A stretch of DNA of 64,000 nt from Yamagishiella unicocca (lineage: Eukaryota > Chlorophyta > Chlorophyceae > Chlamydomonadales > Volvocaceae). Made by a program: the position numbers and the translations under genes. A model generated the notes under the pieces. The model ran no database searches. It saw only the letters and a program-made list of their open reading frames with translations, and was not told the origin of the DNA. Below, in pieces: positions 32,601 to 44,364 of the stretch; the first letter of the stretch is position 1; each line of letters starts with the position of its first letter. The DNA lies in assembly GCA_003116995.1 (NCBI GenBank), contig BDSL01000135.1:62001-126000 (forward strand), in the 5' to 3' direction.

Positions 32601-35600
32601 CAGCCGGGGACGACGGCGGTGGCGGCCACCGCAACGGCGCCGGCCGCGCCGGGCGGGTCTGCTGCTCGACAGGGGTCAGCCAGCCTGCCAACGGGCATGA
32701 TGCCCACTCCGGGCGCAGGACCGGGCATGATGCCAACGCCGGCGGGCGCAGGACCGGGCATGATGCCAACGCCGGGCGCAGGACCGGGCATGATGCCCAC
32801 ACCGGGCGCAGGACCGGGCATGATGCCAACACCGGTGGGCGCAGGACCGGGCATGATGCCCACACCGGGCGCAGGACCGGGCATGATGCCAACACCGGTG
32901 GGCGGAGGACCGGGCATGATGCCCACACCGGGCGCAGGACCGGGCATGATGCCAACACCGGTGGGCGCAGGACCGGGCATGATGCCCACTCCGGGCGCAG
33001 GACCGGGCATGATGCCAACACCGGTGGGCGCAGGACCGGGCATGATGCCCACTCCGGGCGCAGGACCGGGCATGATGCCAACACCGGTGGGCGCAGGACC
33101 GGGCATGATGCCCACTCCGGGCGCAGGACCGGGCATGATGCCAACACCGGTGGGCGCAGGACCGGGCATGATGCCAACACCGGCCGGCGCAGGACCGGGC
33201 ATGATGCCAACACCGGCCGGCGCAGGACCGGGCATGATGCCAACACCGGCCGGCGCAGGACCGGGCATGATGCCCCCAGGTGGCGGCGCACCGTTTGCTC
33301 CAGTGCCCGGCACGTTCATGATGGTGCCTACGCCGGGTGGTGGTGGTGTTCCCCAGGTTGGGCGCGGAATGATGCCCACGCCAGGAATGATGCCCACACC
33401 GCCGGGGGCGACCCCTGCGACCGTGGCGACTGGCGTGGTTGGTGCGCATCCTGCTGCCATGAGCCAGCAGGGAGCCGCCGGGGTGCCACAAGCGCCGCAG
33501 CACAACCCGCAGCAGCAGCACTACATGACGCCGCCGCCGCCGCAGCAGCAGCAGCACGTGGCGCACCAGGCGCTGCCGCAGCCTTCACAGCAACAGCAGT
33601 TCACCATGCAGCTGCAGCAGCAGATGCAGCAGCAGACCCTGCACCTCTTGCAACAGCAGCGGCAACAGCAACAACAGCAGCAACAACAGCAACAGCAGCA
33701 ACAGCAGCAACATCAATTACTTATGCAACAGCAACAGCATAGCCACCCCCAACAAGGCCAGGCGCCTACGGCCGTTCAGCAGCAGCAGCAGCAACAACAG
33801 GTGGTCCATGGCCAGAGCGGCACACCGTTGCAGTCGTTCCAGCCTCAACCCGTGGCTGCAGCTGCAGCCCCCCAGCCGCAGCAGGTGCGGCCTGCTGCCG
33901 GTCCCTCACCGGCATCCGGCACACCCACCGCAGCGGCGCCAATGCCAGGCTCTGCACCCTACCCATACAACCTCCAGCAGCAGCAACACCAGGTGCAGGT
34001 GCAGCAGCAACAGATGCAGCAGCAACAGATGCAGCAGCAACAGATGCAGCAACAACAGATGCAGCAGCAGCAGATGCAGCAGCGCGCCGCGTCCGCTGGC
34101 GCTGCTGCTGGACCAACGGCGGCGGTTGGAGCCAACGGTATCTCCAGGGTGGTTGCCGCGAACGGCGCCACGCTGACGGCGGCGGCGGCGGGCCAGCCAG
34201 GCACTCCTGGCACGGCGGGAGGCCCAAGTCCCTCCCCTCACGCGATGACGCCGCAGCAGCAACAGCAGCTGCTGCAACAGCACTATCTCCTGGCGCAGGC
34301 GCGGGCGCAACAGGCGGCAGCGGCGGCGCAGCAGCAGCAGGCCGGGGGCGCAGCGGGGCCGCAGGCGGTGCCGGCACCAGGTGGGTGTGACTTGCCGATT
34401 GGGGAATTTTCGTTTGTCGGGCGGTGGGATGGTGGTGGTGGCGGCGCTGGTGGGTGGGGTGGCGCGCCGTCCTCCCTCCCTCCCTCCCTCCATGTTGTCG
34501 TCCCTGGTCCGTCCCCGGTCATGACCACTGCCTGTGTCGTCTTCTCTGACGTTGCTGTCGTGCTGCAGGTACGGCACCCGGCGCTGGGCAGCCTGGTGCA
34601 GCGGTCGCGAAGGCGGCGGCGGCGGCGGCGGGTATTGCGGCGGCGGCGGCGGCGGCGAACCCAGGCGCTTTCATTCCAGGTACCCTTTTGACACCCGCGC
34701 AGTTCCAGGCTACAGCTCAGGCGGTGCTGCAACAGCAGCAGCACATGCACATAGCGCAGCAGCTGCAGAAGGCGCAAGAACAGTTGCAGCACGCGCAGCA
34801 GCTGCACCAGCAGACTCCGCACAGCCAGCAGGCGCAGCAGGCGCAGCAGCTGCAGCAGGCGCAGCTGCAGCTGCAGCACGCGCAGCAGCTGTTCCAGGCG
34901 CAAGTGCAGATGCAGTTGCAGCAGCGGATAATGGCGGCGCAGCAGCAGGTGAGCTCCCAAAGCGAGGAGATGAAGTTGATGCGTACCGGAAGGGTCGGGC
35001 GCGATGCGGATCGTCGTTGCCTGGGGGCTGTTGGATCGATCTGGGTCACGCCACTCCGTAACTTTTGGGAGATCGGGCTTGGGAGGGAACCAGCGCATCG
35101 AGTGAAAGAAAGGAAGTTTCGTTATCCACCAGGTTGTGCGACCTGCAATGTTGGGAAGTAAGCAGGTGTCTGCTACCTGGAAGCGCATCATTAGGGTAGG
35201 TTAGCAATGTTACAATCCGCCTGAGCGCACGCTTCCGGGCACGGAAGCTGCATGTGATGGGATTGTCATGTGGGCGACAGCTCAGAGGCCGAGAGGACGC
35301 ACCGCCTCCGGGCGGGTCGGCTGTCGTCAGCGGGAAAACAGTATCACTTGGGGGCCCCGTGTTGTTTGTTCAGGTAGGGGCCTTATTGGGGATTCGTGCG
35401 CGGAAGGCTCACTTCCTGGGGTTGTCAACTACAGCTTAACACCTGTATGATTTATGTACTGGATAGTTGGGTCAATGATTGAAAAACCCATGGCCTGAGC
35501 ACGCATCCCTTCCATCGGACGATGCGTGGCTGCTTTGTGCTCTTACCCCGGTGCCACACGTCTTAAGCGTCGTGGCCATTGCGCCCTTCTGCAGGCGCAA

Positions 35601-36080
35601 GCACAACTGCAGCAGCAGGCGCAAGCGCAAGCACAGGCGCAAGCACAAGCGCAGGCGCAGGCGCAGCAAGGCCTCCAGCAACCACACCAGCTGCTGCAGC
35701 AGCAGCAACCACAGCCGCAGCAGCAGCAACCACAGCCGCAGCAGCCGATGGCGCAGACGACTGCCGCCGTGTTCCCAGCTGCGATGACCGGCACAGCGCA
35801 GCCTGGCGTGCCTTCGCTGCCGCAGCAGCAGTACGTGACTGCGCAACCGCAACCGCAGGCGGCGCATCCACTGCAGCAGCCGCAGCAGCAGCATTTCGTG
35901 CCCCAGCAGGCCGCTCACTCCGCGCAGCACCCAATATCGCTACAGCCACAGGCGTCCGCGACTACCGCGACTGCAGGCCAGTACCCGAGTGCGGTTCAGC
36001 ATCTGCAACAGGCGCAGCCACAGCAGCTGCAGCAGCAACCGCAGCTGCAGCAGCAGCATCAACTGCAGCTGCAACAACAG

Positions 36081-36156
<76 letters not shown>

Positions 36157-36623
36157 TGCAACAGCAGCAGCAGCTGCAACAACAGCAGCAGCAGCTGCAG
36201 CAACAACAACAACAACAACAGCAGCAGCAGCAGATGCAGCAGCAGCAGCAACAACAGCTCCAGCAGCAGCAACAACAGCAGCTGCCTCAGTACTCCAGCC
36301 CTGACAAGGTGCAGCTGCAGCAGCAAGCGATGCAGGCGCATGCCTATATGCGGCAGCAGCAGGCACCGCAGCAACCACACCAACAGCCACAACAACCACA
36401 GCATCCCCAGCAGGGGCCGCAGCCACAGCAGCAGCAGCTGCCGTATTCGCAGCCACAGCCGTACGGCGTGCAGGGGCTCCCTCAGGGCCAGCCGCAGCAA
36501 ACGTCGTACGCGCCCCAGTCGTACTTGCCTATGCAGCCCCTTCCGGCCACATTGCCGAGCGGCATGGTGCCTGTTTCAAACGGCATGCATCCCCACCCCC
36601 ATGCCCAACCCCAGCCGCATTAA
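29673..36623 (+). CDS. Giant Gln-rich protein with N-terminal C2HC zinc finger (putative transcription co-regulator)
   Basis: Exons with matching phases: 29673-29724, 29810-29924, 30032-31147, 31421-34380, 34569-34948 and 35595-36623, giving 1883 residues. Residues 1-60 look helical (DLLKLREEYRQLSAQLPASL). A zinc-finger-like motif C-x2-C-x11-H-x3-C spans residues about 153-172 (RCPHCRRAVLSCCMAQHRPL then C), similar in spacing to the SAGA deubiquitinase-module fingers of Sgf11/ATXN7 proteins. A conserved-looking block follows intron 3 (DPFIRSLEEVAVGLRPSK, AAMLPPSAKRIIKLKPG). The rest is low complexity: Gly/Pro/Ala stretches, about 22 MMPTP repeats (32693-33276), and long Gln tracts (33535-33790, 34700-34945, 35600-36300). 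The C-terminus is Pro/Gln-rich. A SAGA or Mediator-type role is inference from composition and the finger only. Confidence 0.78.
32693..33276 (+). repeat. Higher-order coding minisatellite (63-bp double unit)
   Basis: Copies of GGCATGATGCCAACACCGG alternate between a 33-bp version (MMPTPVGAGPG) and a 30-bp version (MMPTPGAGPG), giving a 63-bp double unit through the middle of the array. The 5' and 3' ends have runs of one type only. All units keep the frame. Confidence 0.93.
36001..36295 (+). repeat. CAG/CAA polyglutamine tract
   Basis: Nearly uninterrupted CAG and CAA codons with scattered CTG and ATG, coding a Gln tract in the last exon of the Gln-rich gene. The CAA/CAG mixture lowers slippage compared with pure CAG. 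Confidence 0.95.
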
Positions 36624-37109
36624 TCCAATATGCGGTAATGCAATCCTCCGTAAGGATGTCGCCTTGCTGCTGCTCCTGTTATGGGTCCTCGCGGGGCTGC
36701 CAAATACCACCTTGCGTCCAGGGGGGGGCGTGCGGCTCGCACGTGCACGTGATACCGCTGCCAAAGCGGCTCGAGAGGGGGGCGGGGTCCTTGCGCGGGA
36801 TCTGGCAGGTTGAGCGATGTGTCAATGGGGGTTGGGGAGCTAACCAGAGGTGTTATTTTCTACGGAGTAGAGCAAGGGGCAAGGCTGCAACCAATGATTG
36901 CTTCCCAGCAATGTGATATCGTGGAGCCTCACAGCGCGCTGCGGCTTTCGGCGACTCGGTTGGCCCTCAAGAGTTGGTTGCCGTACGAGCCGGCGCTCCC
37001 ACTGACAATCGTCGACGAGCTTCATGGTGCGCAGTGTCGTGCTTTGCTGATGTACGACATGTTGACGGGGGGGGCCAAGAAGAAAGGCACGGCTAGGGGC
37101 TCCCGCGTG

Positions 37110-37114
37110 TGTAA
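37110..37114 (+). terminator. Possible TGTAA polyadenylation signal, Gln-rich gene
   Basis: First TGTAA found downstream of the stop at 36623, about 490 nt away. Confidence 0.35.
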
Positions 37115-38424
37115 TGGCGAGCGGGTGCGCGTGGCTAGCCGTATGTCGTTTGGGCTCTGTATGCTTGTTTTTTCGGTGCGGCTAGCGCCGTCGTGTGGTA
37201 GTTGGGAAGGGCGCGGCAGCAGGGCGGTGTGAGCCGCATACACGGGTAGCGCGGCCGCTGGCGCGCTCCGGGATTCACCCGTCTGGCGTTGCAGTGCCCG
37301 GTTCCAGTGCCCGGCGAAGCCATGCTTTATGTGGCAGTGGTCAGAGCGAGTAGGTCCAGCTGGAGAGCAGTGTTGGGGACGGCTGTAGCGTAGAACCGGT
37401 AGGTGCCTCTAGTATGCACGGAGTTCACGCATTTTTGACAAGACCACGATTACGAGTGTTTCGGATTGCCGTGTGCCGCATCGCTGCCATCTCGTGGCGG
37501 TATATTAGTCGGGATAAACTCTCTTACACATTCACGTTCGCGAAGGCTTCTACGAGCGGTGATGACGTACCATGAAATGTTCTTCTACCGTATATTTCGC
37601 TGATGCTTTGGGGGGTCATCGAGGCTGCGCGCCGGTATCAAAACACGAAGTGTGGCCGCATGTTTGGAGTATGGAGTTGCTAGGGAGCCGTGGGCGGAAG
37701 AAAGACTGGTATGTGGACGGCGAGCACTGTACGTGACACCGCGCAGCCACAACTGCGCCACCCCGACAGCCGCAGGGCGGGGGTAAGTTGCCCCGCGGTG
37801 GTGATCGCCACTTGTCATTGGCGCAATGGCTGCCTGCGTGCATGTATTGCGAGTGGTTTAGGGCTAGCACGCAGCGGGCGCGTTACCAACCTGCCCGTGT
37901 TTTGTGTTTCAATGCACGTGGGGACTTCGGGCGAAAGACACGGCCGGCGGTACCCACTATTACGCCGGCGAGCGAAGGCATGACGGACTGGTCGAATGCG
38001 TGAGGGCGAGCCGTGGATGTAACTGCAAGCCTCTGGTACGCAGCCCCCCCCCCCCGCGGATAGGAGTGCGCTGGTGCGCTACTGTCGGCCGTCAGCCATC
38101 AGCCACGACGAATCTACGCTGACGCTTACGGATAGTAGTTTCGGGGAGGGAACCGCGACGTATCGCATTGTTGGCTCATGCAGAGACCGCTGGCTGCAAA
38201 TCGATCCTTGTCCAAGCTACTTGCGTTCACAACCGGCAGGCTTTGTATAGCCCGGTGCAACGCCGTTGTTCTTCTGAACAGAGGCGCATCTCGCGGCTCC
38301 AGGGAATGCGAAACCGGGTGTTACGACACACAGCGTGCTGTGCAGGGCGGGTGAGCCCACTGAAGACTAACCGCAGGGCGCCACTCATGCCCTTCGCGTA
38401 CGGCAACTACCGCACTCTGCACGC

Positions 38425-38770
38425 GCTGTGATGGTTACTCGCTGTGTCGTGACACAGGTTTTGATGCGGTCATGGCCGCCCTTCGTGACTGTACTGCAGG
38501 CTGCCTCAACACAGCACGTAGCTTGCGATCCAGGTGCTGGTTCCGCTGAAAAGGCATGTTCGAGATGGTGGGAGTGATCTTCCCCGGCTACACGCCAGCT
38601 GTGCCGGCTGCTCCTGGGCTTTCCAACTTGATCGGTGCCAGGCGCTGTCGTACATGATGACCCTCTCATACAGCCATTTCCTAAGCCGTTATGTTACTGC
38701 TGCCGCTGCTGAGCGGATCCTGGTGTTCGCACACCCTGTGTCAATCACCCGTTGTGTCGGGACAAGGCTA
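38425..38770 (+). repeat. Two copies of a short dispersed module
   Basis: CGCTGTGTCGTGACACAGG at about 38440 and CACCCTGTGTCAATCACCCG followed by TTGTGTCGGGACAAGG at about 38733. The minus strand at 15363-15400 reads GCTGTGTCGATCACCCGCTG then TGTCGTGACAAG, so the three are related. Each seems to hold two tandem GCTGTGTC-like halves. Nature unknown; possibly a transposon end. Confidence 0.45.
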
Positions 38771-40544
38771 TCATGCACGCTTTTACCCCCCCAGAAAGTG
38801 CTGCTTCCAAACGCTCGCTCATACACGTTCCGCAAATCCCCAGCGCGTGTCCAACATGCTCAGTATAGTTGAGCATGGTCATCGTTCTTTGCTTGCGGCC
38901 ATACACCACGACGGGCACAACGTAGAGCATTTGCAGGGTTACATCCCTTGCGTGGGTGAAGTAGAGTGCGCAACAGCAAGCGCCAGCTGTAGGCGGCTGC
39001 TTTTCTCCCTGTCATTGTGTGGAAATCCTCTGGCGTTCCGGACCGTGTTCCCCTTCTGGCGGCGTCCTCCGGGCCCTCTGGGCCAGCAAGTGCATCTTAA
39101 TTGTGCAACTGGTGGGCGGGCGAGCCTGGGTCTTTGTCAATAAGGGGTGTTGGCGGGGGTGATCTTGGAATGTCGTTTGTCGTGGCACAGTGCCGGCTTT
39201 GGTGATTTATTCGTACACAGTGTGTGTACTACTGTGTGTGTACTACTGTTGACTCCATCCTCCCTTTCGCTTGTAGCCACGACGGTTGGCACGTCTGCTG
39301 TTCTTCCCCCTGTCACTTGCCGAAATTCCTTTTCGTCCCGCCTTCTGGAGGTGGGCCATGAGGGGCTGCTCTTACCGGGCTTTTTGTTGTCGCCCTTCAC
39401 CGCTGTTTCGTGCGCGGTGTGCGTTACGTTTTGTGGTGCCTGGCGGCCATGGTGTCGGTTGGCTGTGGCTGTCAGGGGCTGTCCCGTCGTGGCTGCTGGT
39501 CGAGCAGGGTGGCGTCTCTGTGCCCTTAGGGACTGTCCTGTAGGGTCCTGTACGCTAAGGGGCGCCTGCTGAGTTCAACCCCGGCTCTCATATGGTAGGG
39601 CCACGGACTTGAGTCCTTTGGGGGCGTCGGCTGGCTGCTAGCGCCGGCTTCTCGTTCGGCAATGTCTTGCTATGTGCGCTGTGGATGTCGTAGCCGTAGA
39701 CTTCATGAAACTACGGAATCGCCGTCGCGACAACGCGTCGTGCCCATCTATCCAGAAACTCTCGAGTCCAGAGCCTACGTACGTCGCCTCAAGTCGGGTT
39801 TCTTATATTAGTAATCTGCCCATGATCTTATACTAAGGCACTTTACGCGCATCTACTCCTGGCCACGCCTCTGGACTCCTGTTGCCCCTGGATTCCTGTT
39901 CCTGCTACCGTAACCGATTGCCGCGGTGGTGTTCGAAGCCAAACGGAGCCAAACTGCTCCAATCAATTAGATGTCATACAAGATGTTTCGGGATTCGCGA
40001 CCTGATGCTCTGCCCAAGTGGTGCTGCGCAACGTTTTCGGAGTCCTGACCTGAAGAGTGAGGGCGCTTTCCTGGCCATAAAACTGTAGTACTCAGCTATC
40101 TCAATACATGCCCAATATGCTCATTTCGATGAAAACAAGCGCGTGCATCTGATGTAAGGCTTGTCCGCTGCTCGAAGGCAACATGTACGGAAGGCAGTGC
40201 ATTTTGATGTGGCAAGCACGCACAGCGATAGCGACGTCAAACACTTCTATATTCCAGCACACGCTGTTCTTTACTGCATTTGCATAGCGCTTCATTAAAC
40301 TGTACACAGGAACCACACGCGTCCGACTGTGCTGCTTTACTGGATCGCAGGCTCTCAGTTCAGGTACAATCAGATAGGGCAATAAGCGTTTTTTCATTGC
40401 TGTGACGGGGACGTTTTGGGGGTTCTGACGGTCAGCGGCATTGCCGCTGCCTTCGGTAATGATGGCCGCTCTTTTACGGCGCGCGTATTATATGGAGCCA
40501 GTGGTCGTAGCTTAATAATCAGTTGGGGGCTGAAGGTGTGCTGA

Positions 40545-43500
40545 ATGGGGTGCATCGGCTCAAAGCCCGTCGAGGCACCAGTGGCTCCGGCTGCTAATGG
40601 CCCTGACGTACAGCAGCAGTCGGATGACAACATTAAGCCATGGAAGAAGAACCAAGTGGTGCCCGCTCCTCAGCCAGCGGGGCCAGCGGAGGGCGCGGGT
40701 TCGCCTTCCAGGCAGCGTCAGCCAACCAAGGCCCCGTCGGCTGCCTTCGCTAGCGTTGGCAAGGACACAACACCAGTGTTGGACCAAGGCCCGGCTGACG
40801 TGCTGGCTGACCTGAAGGCGCTGTGTTCCGAGAGGGTGGAAGGCACTGGACTTGCGAACCTTGCCGAGCGACTACACGATGTGCTGAAGCACCACCTGTC
40901 CGGAGCTTTGCGATCACTTACTTCTTCAAAGGACGAGGTCAAACTGCTGGAGGTGGTAAAGCTGGCGGTTGCGTGCTGCAACTCCATCCTCCAGCCGCTG
41001 CTTGGGCATATAAACCGCATCCTGAGCAATCGCCAAGCCGGCTCGTCTTGGTCAGAATCTACCAGCTGGGAGCAGGTGGAGTTTGCGGACTTCTTGGGGA
41101 TGCTGGAGGACGCATGCAATTCAACCTACGACCAAGGCGTAATGGAAGTGGGCCGGCCGATGGCGGCCCTAATGGAGCTCATACATGAGCTACGCCAACA
41201 CTGTGACACAAACAAACTACGAATAGAGGATTCCACCACACGGGTAAGGAGCTGGACCCTTTGCCCCTTGCTAGCAGTGCCCTCCGCCCGGTCCCCTCGC
41301 CTTCGCTACACGCCCGGCCCCTCTCCTTCGCTACACGCCCACCACGAGCCTGCTTGCTGGTGCCGCAGGTTGCCGCTCTGGATGAGCTCATGGCCATGAT
41401 GGGGATCATTTACTTTCGCAAGGTCGTCCTTGAGACGTCGGAGTCAGCGCAGAGCAAGCTCGATCAGTACTTGCAGCTGAGGGAGCAGGTGGGCTGGTCG
41501 GACTCGCAGCTCTCAGCATGCACGGGCCCGGAGGCGCGGGCCATGCTGCTCTACCTGCACCAGGTCTCTGCCTCAGGTGAGGACGTCGTACTGGCGTCGT
41601 ACTGGCGGGAAGGGCAGGAAGTCGGGAAGCCGTCGTACTGGGCACATCACACGCGGCCTGCTGAGCTCGCACCACTGGGCCACCCGCTAGCCTCTCGGCA
41701 TCGGCATCGGTGTTGTTATAAAACCAGTGCACAGGGCTGCGCCTAATGCAGCCGGGCCGCGCAGTCCTCCGTCGGTTCCAGCGACGCGGTCGCGGACCTT
41801 ACCACGCACACAGCGGCAAGAAGTAACACGAACACCCATCCACCAATAAATAATCCCGTGCGGTTTCGCGGTTTCAGCGGGAAGCCAGTCGGCGGGTGAA
41901 AGCGCCCTGGACGATGCCCTCGTGTATCATCACCCTGTGCACTGCCCGCGTGCATCTCCCCAACGCGTTGCCCGCGTGCGCCTCCCGCGTGGTGTGCTGC
42001 CCGCCCCTCCCGCAGGTGAGAAGCGCACCAACGTGACGGTGCGGCGCTCCTCGGCCTTCTGGGACGCCTTTGAGTGCGCGCGGCGCGACGGGCTGTTCCC
42101 CTCCCCCTCCGGCCCCATGTGCCACAAGTACTTTCCGCTCTTCGTGGACGAGTACGCGCAGGGCCAGGTGCGTCGGAGAGGGCGACACGGAGCCGGGCCG
42201 TGTGGCGGAGGTCTGTCTGGCGGGGGCGGGAGAGGGCGACGGCAGTGCGCGCGTGCTACGTGATACTGGAGGGAGGGCACGGTGCAGGGCGGGGCGCAGG
42301 GCGGGGCGCAGGGCACGGTGGGCGGGAGAGGGAGGGCACGGTTGTCGGCCAGGAGATTGCGCAGCGCCGCCGCCTTGACGCTCAGCAAAGGGGCCACGCC
42401 ACATGGGGGGGGGGCAATGAATAGTATCATCACATTTTCGCACGCCGGCGTTGGCGACTTCTTCTGGTGCAGGCCGGCAACGGTGTGGGCGGCGGCGGCG
42501 CGCGGAAGCCCGCAGTGGAGGCTGGCGAGGGCCATGGGCCGCGGAAAGAATTCTTTGCGCTGGCTGGGCAGGACATGGCTGGACAGCTGCAGCAGCAGCC
42601 GCGCGCGGACGGTGCCACGGGACAGCCCCCAGCAGCACCACCACCATCAGCACCAGCCCCCCCACAGCGACCGGCGCTCTGGATCTTCAACCGCACCGCG
42701 GGCACCTTCTGGTACAACACCACGCTCACCGAGTCCCCGGAGCTCAGAGGCGCCTACGCCTTTGCGGGCTGGCTGCTGGGCCAGTCGCTCCTCAACCGGG
42801 CGCCCCTGGGCCTCCAGCTGCCCCCCGTCCTCTTCCGAGGCCTGCTGGAGGGGCACGGCAGCGAGGGCCCGGGCGGCTTCCAGCCCACGATGGACATGCT
42901 CGCGGAGTTCGACCCGGACGCAGCCGCGGGGGTCCGCAACGTCGCGTCTCTGCCCGCAGACCAGCTGCGAGGCATGTTGGAGCTGGAGGGCCTGCCGACA
43001 GACTGGACGGCGATGCGGTACACGCAGCACGCGGCCGCGGAGGTCCTGCGGGACAGCGTGGCCTGGCACTCGGGCGCCGTGGCCGCGGGCTTCTTCGCGG
43101 CTGTGGACCGGAGGCTGTTGCGTAGCTGGCAGCTGGGGCCGGCGGCGCTGGCGGCGCAGGTAGCGGGCGCGGCCAGTGGGGGTGAGGCTCCCGCGGACCT
43201 GTCGGCGCTGTTCCGGCTGGCGCTGGATGATGAGCTGTCGGGCCCCAGCGCGGTGCTGGTGGAGCTGCTGTGGAAGGTGCTGGCGGAGTGGCCGGCGGAG
43301 CGGCGGCTGCGGTTCGTGGAGTTCGTGACGGGGACGGCGAGGCTGCCGCTGCCGGGCAGCGAGCTGCTCAAGATCCAGGCGCCGTTCGTGGCCATGGGGA
43401 CGGCGGAGCACAAGGCGACGCTGGGCATGCTGCCGCAGGTGGGCACGTGCGGGTGTGTGTGTACGTGTGTGTCTCTCCCGCTAGTTCGCACGGGGTGGGG

Positions 43501-43984
43501 GGGTGTCCTCCCCCAACCCGGAGAAGCAGCTCTGTGGCCCGTGGCTAAACCGAGTACACTCCCCCCGTTCTTCCCGCGGGGTCTTCCCGCGGGTTATCCT
43601 TTACCCCCCGGTGCCTGCCCGTCTCTTCGCCTTCCATTTAACGGTGGCTGCTCCTCCACTCCCCCGACGGTGGTCCTCTTCCCTCCGCTGCAGGCGCACA
43701 CATGCGACAACCTGCTGGAGCTGCCAAACTACTGGGAGAGCCTGCTGGCCGTGCGCGGCATTCGCGGCGGTCCGGCGGGTGTCAGCCGGGGGGCCGTCGA
43801 GGTGTCGGAGGAGCAGATGAGCGCGCTGCTGGCGGAGGCGCGGAAGATCCTGGATGGGCGGTTGGAGATCGCCGTGATGAACTTTCAGGGCTATGGACTG
43901 GATGAGCGGTCTGCTGGCAGGTCGGGCGAGGATGATGACGACGGCGGCGAGCTCGGCGCCTTGGATGCCTTGAAGGCATTGTGA
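40545..43984 (+). CDS. HECT-type E3 ubiquitin ligase with N-terminal MGC acylation signature
   Basis: Transfers ubiquitin from an E2 to substrates through a thioester on its own Cys. Exons: 40545-41243, 41369-41576, 42016-42167, 42473-43438 and 43694-43984, phases matching, 771 residues. The C-terminal part (about 330-771) is a HECT domain: GEGHGPRKEFF, LWIFNRTAGTFWYN, YAFAGWLLGQSLLNRAPLGL then QLPPVLFRGLL, LRFVEFVTGTARLPLPG, and AHTCDNLLELPNYW with catalytic Cys679, ending LEIAVMNFQGYGLDE. The N-terminus MGCIGSKPVE has Gly2 and Cys3, the classic N-myristoylation plus palmitoylation pattern, which would place the enzyme on a membrane. The middle (residues 90-320) is alpha-helical-looking without a known domain. 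Unlike typical HECT proteins there is no obvious substrate domain such as C2, WW, RLD or ARM. Confidence 0.9.
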
Positions 43985-44364
43985 GTCCAGGGCCTGGCCC
44001 GCCCGCCGGTGGGCGAGCGCAAGTGGTGCTGTGCTGGCTTGTTGGGTTATGAGGACACGGGGGCTGGCAGGCTCCTGCCGTACTGATCATTGAATTGCGC
44101 AAAACAAACGCGTGGAAGGAAACGCAGCTGGCGAGAATTTATCCGTAGTCTGGCGCTAGTTGTGAGCGGGGACTGACTGCAAGAAACACCGGTTGCTGGA
44201 GCCGTCCAGGCCTTATGCCTGACTGCTGCTCTGAATCTCATGATTACCCTTACCACGCCATTTGCATTTACATTTACATTTACATTTACATTTACATTTA
44301 CATTTACATTTACATTTACATTTACATTTACAACTACATTTACCCGCCTGTTTCCCGCCGTCAG
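43985..44364. other. HECT gene 3' flank with hexamer array
   Basis: Contains a TTTACA array (44263-44343) and otherwise nothing recognised. Confidence 0.5.
44263..44343. repeat. (TTTACA)n hexamer array
   Basis: About 11 TTTACA units with degenerate ends. The minus strand reads (TGTAAA)n, a run of overlapping copies of the chlorophyte poly(A) signal TGTAA. Confidence 0.92.

Larger units (their letters stand above)
36624..40544. other. 3.9-kb intergenic region, no recognised gene
   Basis: Contains the probable 3' end of the Gln-rich gene and the upstream region of the HECT gene. Two copies of a CGCTGTGTCGTGACA-type module lie at about 38425-38460 and 38735-38770. A TGTGTGTACTACTG direct repeat lies at about 39218-39249. 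Many short open frames show no family motif. Confidence 0.4.

Noticed and set aside
32357..33505. 382-residue minus-strand frame of GVGIMPGPAP repeats
   Set aside because: Antisense of the MMPTP coding minisatellite in the Gln-rich gene, whose splice phases fix the plus strand as coding.
44240..44364. Membrane-protein start reading FTFTFTFTFT
   Set aside because: It is a translation of the TTTACA hexamer array, not a transmembrane segment.
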